A DNA stretch of 64,000 nt, from positions 1 through 64,000 of the forward strand of contig NCHN01000009.1 of the NCBI GenBank assembly GCA_002281875.1, read 5' to 3'. Numbering within the stretch: position 1 is the first letter of the stretch; every line of letters begins with the position of its first letter. The notes under the pieces were generated by a model that had not been told where the DNA came from, ran no database searches, and saw nothing but the letters and a program-made list of their open reading frames with translations. This stretch comes from Sphingobacteriia bacterium 24-36-13. GTDB taxonomy: Bacteria > Bacteroidota > Bacteroidia > Chitinophagales > Chitinophagaceae. This document shows positions 51,488 to 61,247 of this stretch, in pieces. Made by a program: the position numbers and the translations under genes.

Positions 51488-52303
51488 ATGTCGAATCATG
51501 TTACTATTCAACCACCTGTAATGCAAATGGAGACCAGTGTGGTTCATTCTGAATATTTAGAAAGAGATGTAACCATCAATATTTACTTGCCATCTAAAAT
51601 ACATTACCTAGATCAAGTAAGTCTTCTATTGTTTAACGATGGGCAAGATTTAATCAAAATGCGTTTTGATGAACTCTTTTCCGATTTATTAACGAATGGA
51701 AGTATTGAGCCCATTGTATGTGTGGGCATTCATTGTGGGCCAGAACGTAAAATGGAGTATGGAACTGCATATTCAGCTGATTTTAACGGGAGAGGAGCCA
51801 AAGCAGGATTGTACAGTAAATTTATTTTTGATGAGTTGTTACCTTTTATTAGAAAAAAATACAATGCCCCATCATTCAAGGATAAGTCATTCGCGGGATT
51901 TTCTTTGGGTGCATTAAGTGCATTAGATATTGCATGGAATAATGCAAGTGAGTTTAGAAAAATTGGATTATTCAGTCCTTCACTCTGGTGGCGTAGGAAG
52001 GCTTATGAAGATGGTTACGACGACGAACAAGATCGATTAATGCATTTGCAAATTCGAAAAGGAAAGTTTCATCCCTGGTTACAATTTTTTATTGAATGTG
52101 GTGAATTAGATGAAACTGCGGATAGAAACAACAATGGAATCATTGATTCAATTGATGATGCTTTAGATTTAATTGTTGCATTGAAAGCAAAGGGATACAC
52201 CGAAAATCATATACAATATTTACAAGTAGAAGAAGGCAAGCACGATATTGAAACATGGGAGAAAATCATGCCTCAGTTTCTACAATGGGGTTGGGGTAAA
52301 TAA
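51488..52303 (+). CDS. esterase, alpha/beta hydrolase (Fes/esterase D-like)
   Basis: A 271-residue serine hydrolase. The nucleophile elbow FAGFSLGALSALD carries the catalytic Ser, and the C-terminal EEGKHDIETWEKIMPQF contains the His. LLFNDGQDLIKMRF is the usual N-terminal oxyanion strand of this group, which includes putative ferric-enterobactin-like esterases. There is no signal peptide, so it is cytoplasmic. Divergently transcribed from the ATP-grasp/GCS2 pair, with which it may share a pathway. Confidence 0.85.
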   Translation: MSNHVTIQPPVMQMETSVVHSEYLERDVTINIYLPSKIHYLDQVSLLLFNDGQDLIKMRFDELFSDLLTNGSIEPIVCVGIHCGPERKMEYGTAYSADFNGRGAKAGLYSKFIFDELLPFIRKKYNAPSFKDKSFAGFSLGALSALDIAWNNASEFRKIGLFSPSLWWRRKAYEDGYDDEQDRLMHLQIRKGKFHPWLQFFIECGELDETADRNNNGIIDSIDDALDLIVALKAKGYTENHIQYLQVEEGKHDIETWEKIMPQFLQWGWGK

Positions 52304-52336
52304 AAAAGGCTCCGCAAATTTGCGGAGCCTTTTTTT
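52302..52336. terminator. perfect bidirectional terminator
   Basis: AAAAAA-GGCTCCGCAAA and TTTGCGGAGCC-TTTTTTT form an 11-bp perfect stem without a true loop, flanked by A and T runs. It serves the esterase gene and the convergent receptor gene. Confidence 0.9.
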
Positions 52337-52355
52337 GTATTTGTAAAGAATTATA

Positions 52356-55300
52356 CTAGAAAATATAACGAACACCTAACTGCATAGACCAAGTGCTAGC
52401 TAAGCTTAGGTTGTCTTGCCAAGGCTTAGTAACCAATTGACCGCCTTGTTGTTGTAAGTTGAATGTTGGACGACCTGTTGCATCATAGCCTCTGAAAATT
52501 AGTGGTCTATCAGTTGTTACAATTTGTCTAACTCCAGAATTTTTGAACAACATATTTCCAAAGTTGAAAATATCGGCTGTTATTTGTAAGGTATGTTTGT
52601 GTGCGCCAATATTTGCCATGATATCCTGAACGATTCTTAAGTCGAAACGGCTAACCCAAGGAAGGTATGCTTCGTTACGACCCGCATATTGGTCTAAATT
52701 TTGTCTTAAATAAGGCGTATTCTGAACTAATTGTTGCCATGCAGCTAATTGCTCTGCAGCAGTTCTTGCAGGGTTGCCACCACTTGCTGTTTGTGCAACA
52801 AAATTAGGGAAGTAGCTGATGTACATTAAGTCTGAAGTACTATTGCCATCATTATTTAAATCACCATTAATTACATAGCTATAATTTGCTCCTCTTGCAA
52901 TTTCACCAAATAAACTAAATGTGGTTGCTAAATTCTTTCCGTAAGCAAACTTATAAGATAATGATGTAATAATTCTGTCAGGATTAACATACGCAGAATT
53001 ATATAATTGCAAATCATTTTGAGTAGCTGTAGTAGGATTACTTTGCCATGTTGAAGTGGCTTGGCTACCTGGATTTGCTGTTAACTCATTTCCATAAGTT
53101 TTTGTGTAAGCGATAGTTCCAAAAAATCCTTTAGTTGTGGTTTTTGTTAACTGAAGGGTAAATGAACCACTATTTCCTTGAGTAGCATTTTCTAATACTA
53201 CTGCAGATCCTATATTGCTGTATAATCTTCTATCAGCAGTAGTTGCATAACGAGGTCTAGTGTCATTGCCATTTGCAAGTGTAGCATTTGGATTACGCTG
53301 GTTAGCATTTCTCATAATAACCGCATTAATATCTTTTGTTATTAACGCTTCGGCAGTTATGCTCCATCCATTACCTAATTTTTTATCAACTGCTAAATTG
53401 GTTCTCCAAATTTGTGGGAATTTGAATTCTTTATCCATTAATGCAATGTTTGCATTATTTGGTAATACTCCAGCAACTGGGCTAAAACTTCCACGATATG
53501 CATCTGGATTCGGATTGAATAGGAAATTACCCAATAAAGCAGGACTTGTAACTGCCTGACTCGCCTGATACATTTGGCTATTACCTGGCATATTGGTTAA
53601 GTATACAAATGGAATTCTTCCGGTAAATAAACCAGTACCTCCTCTGAATACTAAGTTTTCAGCGTCAATTTTATAACGGAATCCAACTCTTGGAGAGAAA
53701 TATAAAGTACTTTGTTTAGGCCATTCACTGGTTTTGTAATTGGTTGGAACACCATTTCTATCAGGGAATGATAAAGCGGTAACATTAGGGTTTTCTAATG
53801 GAGCTTCAGGGTAAAGCACTTTATCAATACGTAAACCATAAGTCAATTTAAAATTCTCATTTACGTTAAATTCATCTTGTGCATAGATACCCAACTGACC
53901 AACTTTTAAGTCTGCTGCATACACAGAAGGCTTATTTGGGTCTAAAGAGAAGGTATAAGAGAATGCGGCTGGAGCTCTGTTATTGATGAAATCATCCAAT
54001 GAATTGAATGCATAATAACTTGCAGAACCAGGCATAAACATATTTCCTACACTTTGGTATTCATAGGTTGCACCAAAAGTTAAAGTATGTTTACCTGCAT
54101 AGTAGGTAAAGTTATTGGTTACGTTAAATACATCGTTTTTAACGTCATTGTTTCTAGTGAATGGATCAGAACCTGCAGACATGTAGTTTTGACCATTGTT
54201 GTTGAAAATATCAACAGTAGGGAAGTAACCACCATCAATTGAACGAGTCGCTTGAATTTTAGAGAATGTAGCAATAAACTGGTTAGAGAATCTACCTGAG
54301 AAGTTAGAGTTTAATTCTATTGATCCAGTTTTAACTACATCCTTGAATTTGTAGTTTGAATTTGAAAATGCCATAGATCTTAAACTAAAACGACCATTCG
54401 GAAGTCTATTTACAGAACCACTTGCTCCAACAGGTCTAAAACTAGGACCATTTGGAATTGAAGTAGCATTTACTGGTTGATCATTGAAACTAACTAAATC
54501 ACTGTATTTAAGAGTTAGTTTGTGTGTATTATTGATGTTCCAGTCAATTTTTGCAAGTATTTTGGTGTTCTTTCTTGTAAAATTGGGGAAATTGTCAAAT
54601 GAACCTGGATCATATCCGTATTTGGTTCTTAATGCATTGGCAAATTTATTCAAAGAATCAACATTTGTACTACTTACATTGCCTGCACCAGATCCACCAG
54701 TAGGACTAAAAGTAATTCCTGGTTGGCTTCCTTCTTCTTCTTCGTATGAAGCAAAGTAGAATAATTTATTTTTGATAATAGCACCACCTAAAGTAGCTCC
54801 AAAGATTTTATTATCAGATTTAACTTGTGCAGGTAATTTAACGTTACCCACTTTGGTACCATTGTAATCTTGGTTTCTGTAAAGGCCATATACAGTACCT
54901 TTAATTCTATTTGTACCACTCTTGGTTACAGCGTTAATACCAGCTCCAGTAAAACCAGATTGTCTTACATCGAAAGGGGCAATATTTACTGAAACCTCTT
55001 CAATTGCATCAATTGAAATTGGATTAGCACCGCCACCTGGTAACGGATTTGAACTCAACCCAAAGTTGTTGTTTAAGTTAGCACCGTCAACTTGGGTGTT
55101 GTTGAATCTACCATCACGACCTGCAAAACTGGTACCATTAGATTGAGGAGTTACTCTTGTAAAATCTGTAATACTTCTGCTAATAGTAGGTAAAGTACCA
55201 AGCATTCTTTGGTTAATTACTGTTGAAGCACCACCGGATTTATCTCCGCTAGATTTTTTCTTCAATGCATTTACCACTACTTCACTCAACACTTTAGATT

Positions 55301-55634
55301 CATCAATCAAAGTAGGGTTAATTACATAAGGCTCACCCAATAGAAGATAGATATCATTCACTGTTTCTACCTTCAATCCTGTGAAAGTGATTTTTAAAGT
55401 GTAAGGACCACCTGTTCTTAATCCAGGTAATGTAAACACACCGCCTTTTTTTGCAAGTGTTGAATACTGGGTACCGGAAGGGGTGTGAACAGCAACAAGG
55501 CTGGCGCCCTCAATGGGTTGCCCATCAGCAGTTTTTACAACCCCTGAGATACTACTTGTAGTAACCTGGGCGGTTGTGATCAAAGTTGCCAGTGCAGCAA
55601 CCATAATCATTGAAATTCTTTTAAAAATTCTCAT
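52356..55634 (-). CDS. Oar-like TonB-dependent outer-membrane receptor (1)
   Basis: A 1092-residue TonB-dependent receptor of the Oar type. A signal peptide (MRIFKRISMIMVAALATLITTAQ), a carboxypeptidase-regulatory domain (SISGVVKTADGQPIEGASLV, to about 105), and a plug with SEVVVNALKKK and SITDFTRVTPQSNGTSFAGR are followed by a long barrel ending QLGVRYIF. The SusC tag LYIIDGV is absent, and no SusD gene is adjacent, so it transports alone. The TTG at 55655 is a less likely start than the ATG at 55634. It is followed on the same strand by nothing before the terminator at 52302. Confidence 0.93.
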   Translation of the reverse strand: MRIFKRISMIMVAALATLITTAQVTTSSISGVVKTADGQPIEGASLVAVHTPSGTQYSTLAKKGGVFTLPGLRTGGPYTLKITFTGLKVETVNDIYLLLGEPYVINPTLIDESKVLSEVVVNALKKKSSGDKSGGASTVINQRMLGTLPTISRSITDFTRVTPQSNGTSFAGRDGRFNNTQVDGANLNNNFGLSSNPLPGGGANPISIDAIEEVSVNIAPFDVRQSGFTGAGINAVTKSGTNRIKGTVYGLYRNQDYNGTKVGNVKLPAQVKSDNKIFGATLGGAIIKNKLFYFASYEEEEGSQPGITFSPTGGSGAGNVSSTNVDSLNKFANALRTKYGYDPGSFDNFPNFTRKNTKILAKIDWNINNTHKLTLKYSDLVSFNDQPVNATSIPNGPSFRPVGASGSVNRLPNGRFSLRSMAFSNSNYKFKDVVKTGSIELNSNFSGRFSNQFIATFSKIQATRSIDGGYFPTVDIFNNNGQNYMSAGSDPFTRNNDVKNDVFNVTNNFTYYAGKHTLTFGATYEYQSVGNMFMPGSASYYAFNSLDDFINNRAPAAFSYTFSLDPNKPSVYAADLKVGQLGIYAQDEFNVNENFKLTYGLRIDKVLYPEAPLENPNVTALSFPDRNGVPTNYKTSEWPKQSTLYFSPRVGFRYKIDAENLVFRGGTGLFTGRIPFVYLTNMPGNSQMYQASQAVTSPALLGNFLFNPNPDAYRGSFSPVAGVLPNNANIALMDKEFKFPQIWRTNLAVDKKLGNGWSITAEALITKDINAVIMRNANQRNPNATLANGNDTRPRYATTADRRLYSNIGSAVVLENATQGNSGSFTLQLTKTTTKGFFGTIAYTKTYGNELTANPGSQATSTWQSNPTTATQNDLQLYNSAYVNPDRIITSLSYKFAYGKNLATTFSLFGEIARGANYSYVINGDLNNDGNSTSDLMYISYFPNFVAQTASGGNPARTAAEQLAAWQQLVQNTPYLRQNLDQYAGRNEAYLPWVSRFDLRIVQDIMANIGAHKHTLQITADIFNFGNMLFKNSGVRQIVTTDRPLIFRGYDATGRPTFNLQQQGGQLVTKPWQDNLSLASTWSMQLGVRYIF

Positions 55635-55832
55635 AATCTTGGTTTTGTGCGGCAAATATCCGACTAAAGGCTTAAGTACCCAAAATCTTGTTAAAATAAA
55701 GCCCTAATTTGTACAACTTTATAAACATTCAAGCCGTTATTTTGCCTAGATAATTTTATTTAACAAATTGATAGTCAGATTATTAACTGATTTAATTAAA
55801 GCCAGTTATAGACTGTTAAAAGCAACTGTTTG

Positions 55833-58800
55833 TTAATAAAAACTTAACTTGAATCCAAGTTGTAACATCCAGTTACTACTATTTGCCGGGTTTAAAGAGT
55901 TATTTAACTCAAAAATTGATTGTTCTAGAAGGGCAGGATCGAAGGAATAAATGGGGGTTAAGGATTGATTACTTTTAAAACCATGGAAGGAAATAAGTTT
56001 CACTCTGCCACCTGCAACCTGTAGTTGTTGACCCCAACTTGCGTTTAATAAATTGGCTGCATTTAAAATTTCGATAGACAAATTCAAGTGTATTTTTTGT
56101 GCATGTATTTTTATCGGAATGTACCAATTTGCCTTTATATCTATCCGATGCGTAAAAGGCGCTCTGCTTCCATTTCTTTGGGCAAATAGTCCTCTTCTTT
56201 TTTGTAAATATTTGTTTGAACTGATAAAATTATTCAAAGCTTCTTTTTGTTGATCGCTAGTGTAATACTTTTCATTTTTAAATATGGGTTCGAAATGCAT
56301 TTTATTGATTTCTGCTTCTCTTGGTATATATATTAAATCATATCCTGTAACTGTTGGATCATCTCCTGATATATTCCCTTTGCCATACACATAACTAAAA
56401 GGAGTTCCTGATTGTCCATTGTAATGAATAGATCCACTGAATCTTTTGTTTTTTGGCTGTTTTATTTGAAGTCGGTATTCTGCATAAATGCGATGCCCTT
56501 GACTATAATCAGAAGTAGACAGTTTAATATTGTTTCTTCCATTTGTTTGTTCCATTAATCTCCAATGATTTAAAGTAATAGAATAATTACCGTCAAATAA
56601 TGAGAAAGCATTTCCATACAAGTACTTGATGAAACTATTTGATTGTTTTTGTTGGTGTTTTAGTTGTATAGATAGTTCGTATCCATATCCGCGTTGATTA
56701 TTGCTATTCTTGCTTAAAATAATATAATCATAAGGATTAGAACCATCTTGATTAATAGGAATTTTCAATGTATTTGTAGGTGCATGAATTAATCTAGTAT
56801 CAGGACTTTCTAAATATGCATTGGCATTGTTTATATTAACATTGGAAAAAATAAGCTCTGTAAGATTTTTAAAATACATGAATTGCATTGACCATATAGT
56901 ATTTTGGAAAATGGATTTACTCAATTGTACAGTAGATCTAAATATCGCAGGAAGCTTCAATTTTGCTGCACTTATATAAATTGTTCCTTTATTAACAGTA
57001 TGGTTTTGTGGGGGTAAAAAATTTACTAAAGTATTGTTGGGGTTAAATGGATAATTTCTTATTTGATTTTGTGGTGAAATGTATTGTTCAATGTTACTTC
57101 CATTGTTGGAGTAAATTCCACTTAACCATGCATACGGTATTCTGCCAGTAAAAATTCCAGCGCCAATTTTTAAGTTCATGTTCCATTGGGGAATAAAGAA
57201 AGTTGAATAAATTCTTGGAGATGGGGTAGACAAAAGTCTCGGAAGTTTTCCTGAAATGCTTCCATCCAAATGATGCACTCTACTTATTTTTGGGATTGCT
57301 GTATTATTCATGAAAGAATCTGTTTGTGGTTCATTTAAAAAACGCTCTTCATTCCATCTAAGACCACCGTGTAATTGTATGTTTTTAGTAAGATTAATTT
57401 TATAATTTATGAAGTAAGCCCATTTTAATACGTTTAAAGTAGGGGATAGTTCCTCTTTACTTGATAAGTTTGAAAGCCTATTTATGCTAAACTCGACGGG
57501 GTTCCTATTTTGTAAAAAATGACTAATATCATAATAGAAATATTCACCATTCCCATTCAACATGAATTTATTTTTCATGATGGTATAATCCGCATCTATT
57601 CCTAATTCCCAAAAATGTTTTCCCTTTAGAGTGCTCCATCGATTGTTTAATCCATAACTAGTTTGACTAAGTTGGTTTAAATATGTTTCTTCAGAAGCAC
57701 CTAGTACAATCATTCCTTCGCCATCTAACAATCTAATAAGCGGAAAAGCTTGAAGTTTAGGTGTTGTAATAGATGAATGGCGATTATAGGAAAGTAGTAA
57801 TCTGTTTTGAGTGAGCGAGGTGATTTTGTTTTTCCACTCAATACTTACTGAAGTGTTTTTCTGTTGTTGAATTTTGCCATTGTTCGAAAAAATCAACATG
57901 CTTTGAGAGCTAGGGGTATTACTGTTCCTAAACGATTTTGAGGTTCTGACATTAACTACAAATTGATTTTTTGGGTTTAGATTCCCATCTAATCTAAAGG
58001 CCCATTTGTTGGATCTTGATTGAACAATTTGGTCTAATATGCCTGGGTCGTATCCAAATCTTTCTTGTAGGGTTTGTCTAAATCGATTTAGTTTATCTAT
58101 TTGATTGGTTTTGCCCTGGTATTTATTTATGGAGAAAGGACGTAAAATGTATTCATCTAATTGATCGGTATTAATAAAATAGAAAAGTTTTTTATAAACA
58201 ATTGGACCTCCAATACTCATTCCTATATGTTTATATAGATGTCGATTGGTTCTTAGCGTAGTATATGCTTCTTGAAATGGTTTGTTCTTCCCTGCCTTGG
58301 TAACAATATTAATGGCTGCTCCAGTAAAATTGCCCAGTGATGCATCATATGGAGATACTAGCAATTGCATTTGTTCAAAGCTCTCTGGTGCTGCTGCTAA
58401 ATTGCCTGTTTCGCCCATTATCGTTCCTGTAGGAGATAAACCAAACTGATCGTTTTGTAAAACACCATCAATGTAATAGGAGTTAAATCGATTGTTCTGT
58501 CCTGAAAAAGAAGCGGCACCGCTATTGTCTGGCTTTATATAAGCTTCAGGATGATGCATTAATAATCTACTCAGTTCATTTGATTTTATGGTTGTATTTT
58601 TTAAAAGGTCAATACTTGAAGCATTCTTATTGCTATTTGAAGAACTGTTTACTTGTATGGGGTTTAACTCATTTACCTTTGATTGAAAAGGAATATTTAA
58701 TAATACATCTTCACCTACGATTATTTGAATGAATTCAATATGAACCGTGTCTGCCAATGGATAAATTGCCTTAAGTGAATAATTACTGCTTGATTTTAAT

Positions 58801-59000
58801 TGATAAAATCCATAAGTGCCGCTTTTATTACTGTTGGTTTGAATGCTGGTTTGGGTGCCTTCATCGGTCAAAATAATTAGGGCGCCAAACACTAGCTTTT
58901 CTTGATAGAGTACTTTGCCGCTAATAGAACCAAAAGTGCTTTGTGCAAATATTAAGCATGGCATTAATATGAATATGCTTAATGAATAAATTTTTTTCAT
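55833..59000 (-). CDS. Oar-like TonB-dependent outer-membrane receptor (2)
   Basis: A 1055-residue paralogue of the preceding receptor with the same layout: signal peptide (ends LIFAQ), regulatory domain (SISGKVLYQEKLVFGALIILT), plug with HPEAYIKPDNSGAASFSGQ and NIVTKAGKNKPFQEAYTTLRTN, and a barrel ending LQLGFKLSFY. It shares GFTGAGINAVTKSG-type blocks with receptor 1 but is clearly divergent. Signal and start (ATG at 59000) are clear. Two such receptors in a row, without SusD or regulatory genes, suggest duplication and divergence. Confidence 0.93.
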   Translation of the reverse strand: MKKIYSLSIFILMPCLIFAQSTFGSISGKVLYQEKLVFGALIILTDEGTQTSIQTNSNKSGTYGFYQLKSSSNYSLKAIYPLADTVHIEFIQIIVGEDVLLNIPFQSKVNELNPIQVNSSSNSNKNASSIDLLKNTTIKSNELSRLLMHHPEAYIKPDNSGAASFSGQNNRFNSYYIDGVLQNDQFGLSPTGTIMGETGNLAAAPESFEQMQLLVSPYDASLGNFTGAAINIVTKAGKNKPFQEAYTTLRTNRHLYKHIGMSIGGPIVYKKLFYFINTDQLDEYILRPFSINKYQGKTNQIDKLNRFRQTLQERFGYDPGILDQIVQSRSNKWAFRLDGNLNPKNQFVVNVRTSKSFRNSNTPSSQSMLIFSNNGKIQQQKNTSVSIEWKNKITSLTQNRLLLSYNRHSSITTPKLQAFPLIRLLDGEGMIVLGASEETYLNQLSQTSYGLNNRWSTLKGKHFWELGIDADYTIMKNKFMLNGNGEYFYYDISHFLQNRNPVEFSINRLSNLSSKEELSPTLNVLKWAYFINYKINLTKNIQLHGGLRWNEERFLNEPQTDSFMNNTAIPKISRVHHLDGSISGKLPRLLSTPSPRIYSTFFIPQWNMNLKIGAGIFTGRIPYAWLSGIYSNNGSNIEQYISPQNQIRNYPFNPNNTLVNFLPPQNHTVNKGTIYISAAKLKLPAIFRSTVQLSKSIFQNTIWSMQFMYFKNLTELIFSNVNINNANAYLESPDTRLIHAPTNTLKIPINQDGSNPYDYIILSKNSNNQRGYGYELSIQLKHQQKQSNSFIKYLYGNAFSLFDGNYSITLNHWRLMEQTNGRNNIKLSTSDYSQGHRIYAEYRLQIKQPKNKRFSGSIHYNGQSGTPFSYVYGKGNISGDDPTVTGYDLIYIPREAEINKMHFEPIFKNEKYYTSDQQKEALNNFISSNKYLQKRRGLFAQRNGSRAPFTHRIDIKANWYIPIKIHAQKIHLNLSIEILNAANLLNASWGQQLQVAGGRVKLISFHGFKSNQSLTPIYSFDPALLEQSIFELNNSLNPANSSNWMLQLGFKLSFY

Positions 59001-59101
59001 CCCTACATTTTGAGCTCAATGCTACTCTTATGAATTGTTAAAATGATTCGTATTTATACTCAACAAAATTGTTTTAAAGCGGTTCCCTCGGTAGGTTTAT
59101 G

Positions 59102-59109
59102 TAATTTTG
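59102..59109 (+). promoter_or_regulatory. -7 box TAATTTTG for ribBA
   Basis: A perfect TAnnTTTG 17 bases before the ATG at 59127, inside the longer frame from 59043; it supports the later start. Confidence 0.6.
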
Positions 59110-59126
59110 CCGCTCAATTACCAATT

Positions 59127-60332
59127 ATGTTAGATAGTATAGCAGCTGCGATTGATGATATTCGGATAGGGAAAATGGTTATTGTAGTGGATGATGAAGA
59201 CCGCGAGAATGAAGGAGATTTCATCATGGCTGCGAGGTTTGCCACTCCTGAAGCAATCAATTTTATGAGTAAGGAAGGGAGGGGGTTAATTTGTGCTGCG
59301 TTAACTGAAGAGCGTTGCGCAGAACTAGATTTAACTCCAATGGTGAGTTCCAATACTTCCTTGCATGAAACTGCTTTCACTGTTTCTATCGATTTAATTG
59401 GTCAGGGTACAACAACTGGTATTTCGGCTCAGGATCGTTCAAAAACAATTTTAGCTTTAGTAAATCCCAATACGAAAGCAAGTGATTTAGGAAGACCTGG
59501 ACATATTTTCCCACTGAAAGCTAAAACCGGAGGTGTGTTAAGAAGGAGCGGTCATACAGAAGCAACTGTTGATTTAGCCAGATTGGCCGGATTAGAACCT
59601 GCAGGCGTTTTGGTAGAAGTGATGAATGAAGATGGAACGATGGCGAGATTGCCCCAATTACTTGAAATTGCACAAAAGTTTGGGTTGAAAATTATTTCCA
59701 TTAAAGATTTAATTGACTATCGATTAAAGGAAGATTCATTAATTCAAGAATTGGTTCGCGTGAATATGCCTACTAAATATGGTCAGTTTCAATTAGTGGC
59801 TTTTAAAGAAAATTTATCTGGTGCAGAACATTTGGCATTAGTAAAAGGCAAATGGGAAAAAGATGAGCCCGTCCTTACGAGAGTTCACAGTAGTTGTTTT
59901 ACTGGAGATATATTGGGTAGTTTAAGATGCGACTGTGGGGAACAATTGCACAAAGCCATGCGTATGGTTGAAGAAGCCGGAAAAGGCGTAATACTTTATA
60001 TGAATCAAGAGGGCAGGGGTATTGGTTTAATTAATAAATTACGCGCTTATCAACTTCAAGAAGAAGGAATGGATACCGTTGAAGCCAATATCCATCTTGG
60101 GTTTGGCATGGATGAAAGAGATTATGGAGTGGGGGCGCAAATACTCCGTTCTCTTGGAATTACCAAGCTTAAATTAATGAGTAATAATCCAAGAAAAAGG
60201 GCTGGACTAAAAGGATACGGTCTAGAAATAGTGGAGACTGTGCCAATTGAAGTAGTTCCCAATCCGCACAACGAAAAATACCTAACTACAAAAAGGGATA
60301 AACTGGGCCATTCTATTTTAGGAGATCAATAA
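59127..60332 (+). CDS. ribBA: bifunctional 3,4-dihydroxy-2-butanone-4-phosphate synthase / GTP cyclohydrolase II
   Basis: A 401-residue fusion that makes both starting compounds of riboflavin. The N-terminal half (RibB) has [17 protein letters not shown] with acidic metal ligands and the [12 protein letters not shown] segment. The C-terminal half (RibA) has the zinc ligands in [17 protein letters not shown] and the GTP-hydrolysing RGIGL segment. No truncation. No FMN riboswitch is apparent: the leader from the -7 box is only about 17 bases, too short to hold one. Confidence 0.97.
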   Translation: MLDSIAAAIDDIRIGKMVIVVDDEDRENEGDFIMAARFATPEAINFMSKEGRGLICAALTEERCAELDLTPMVSSNTSLHETAFTVSIDLIGQGTTTGISAQDRSKTILALVNPNTKASDLGRPGHIFPLKAKTGGVLRRSGHTEATVDLARLAGLEPAGVLVEVMNEDGTMARLPQLLEIAQKFGLKIISIKDLIDYRLKEDSLIQELVRVNMPTKYGQFQLVAFKENLSGAEHLALVKGKWEKDEPVLTRVHSSCFTGDILGSLRCDCGEQLHKAMRMVEEAGKGVILYMNQEGRGIGLINKLRAYQLQEEGMDTVEANIHLGFGMDERDYGVGAQILRSLGITKLKLMSNNPRKRAGLKGYGLEIVETVPIEVVPNPHNEKYLTTKRDKLGHSILGDQ

Positions 60333-60334
60333 TT

Positions 60335-61150
60335 TTATTTCTTTTTAATGAGTTCCTTGGTTTCATCTAATTCTTTCTTTAGTTGAATGGTATAGAGCGT
60401 TAGCTCTTCTACTTTCTTTAGCAAGAGGGCATTCATTTGACCAAGGTCTAATCCATCTTTCATTACTTCTTCTGTAGTTTGAATGCCAGGTAGATGCTTA
60501 TGGGTTTTGATATATTGATCTAACACATTTAAAGGCATTAACTGATAATCTTTGTTAAATACATGATCATACCAATCCTTAGAGTTTTTAACAGCAACTT
60601 TTACTTTCTCAGTTAATATACCTTGCTCTACATATAATTTATATCCATCCACTTGTGTATTAACGTCTCCAATTTTTACTCTCCCCTCATAAGAATCGAT
60701 AGAAAAAAATTCTTTCTCAATAGCATCGGAACCCGCTTTATGACTGATTTTAAATGTTTGTGGGGTTTTCAATACTTCATCACCTGAAACTCTTGCGCCA
60801 ATTGTCCAATAGCTTAAATTTTTTGGATTAGAAACGTCCCCATTAGAAAACATTATTGATGGTTCATTTTGCCCACCAGAAGCCCATTCGTTGCTTAGTT
60901 TTAATAAGATATTTTTATTCCTTGTATTACCAGCTGCTTTTTTAATTTCAATGGGAGCACCTGGAGTTAATATACCAATACCTACAAAACCTGCTTCAGG
61001 AAATATATTTTGCTTGTCGCCAGTTGCAGCTGCATTGGCATCAACAGGCGCTGCAACCGTTTTAGGCTTGCCGCTCGTAGTTGGCCTTTGTGCTTGAATG
61101 GCTATTTGAAACAATACAGTTGCGATGGATAATAGCAAAACTTTTTTCAT
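60335..61150 (-). CDS. exported adhesin/tail-fibre-like stalk protein
   Basis: A 271-residue exported protein, signal peptide ending IAIQAQ, with a repetitive beta-rich middle and the Bacteroidota-typical ending: YKLYVEQGILTEKVKVAV, YIKTHKHLPGIQTTEEV, MNALLLKKVEELTLYTIQLKKEL, which closes as a coiled coil. The same ending occurs in many fibre-like surface proteins of the phylum, often with an S74-type chaperone, which is absent here. A function in surface structure or adhesion is inferred. Confidence 0.75.
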   Translation of the reverse strand: MKKVLLLSIATVLFQIAIQAQRPTTSGKPKTVAAPVDANAAATGDKQNIFPEAGFVGIGILTPGAPIEIKKAAGNTRNKNILLKLSNEWASGGQNEPSIMFSNGDVSNPKNLSYWTIGARVSGDEVLKTPQTFKISHKAGSDAIEKEFFSIDSYEGRVKIGDVNTQVDGYKLYVEQGILTEKVKVAVKNSKDWYDHVFNKDYQLMPLNVLDQYIKTHKHLPGIQTTEEVMKDGLDLGQMNALLLKKVEELTLYTIQLKKELDETKELIKKK

Positions 61151-61220
61151 ATATAACTGCTTATTCGGTTTAAACGAAGTTAAATCAAATTTAGTGTTTA
61201 TGTCTCTTACGAATAGTAAA

Positions 61221-61241
61221 AAGGCGCCTCACGGGCGCCTT
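61221..61241 (-). terminator. phoH terminator
   Basis: AAGGCGCC (61221-61228) pairs perfectly with GGCGCCTT (61234-61241); the minus strand continues with T. It lies just after the stop of the PhoH gene. Confidence 0.8.
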
Positions 61242-61247
61242 CCTTTA

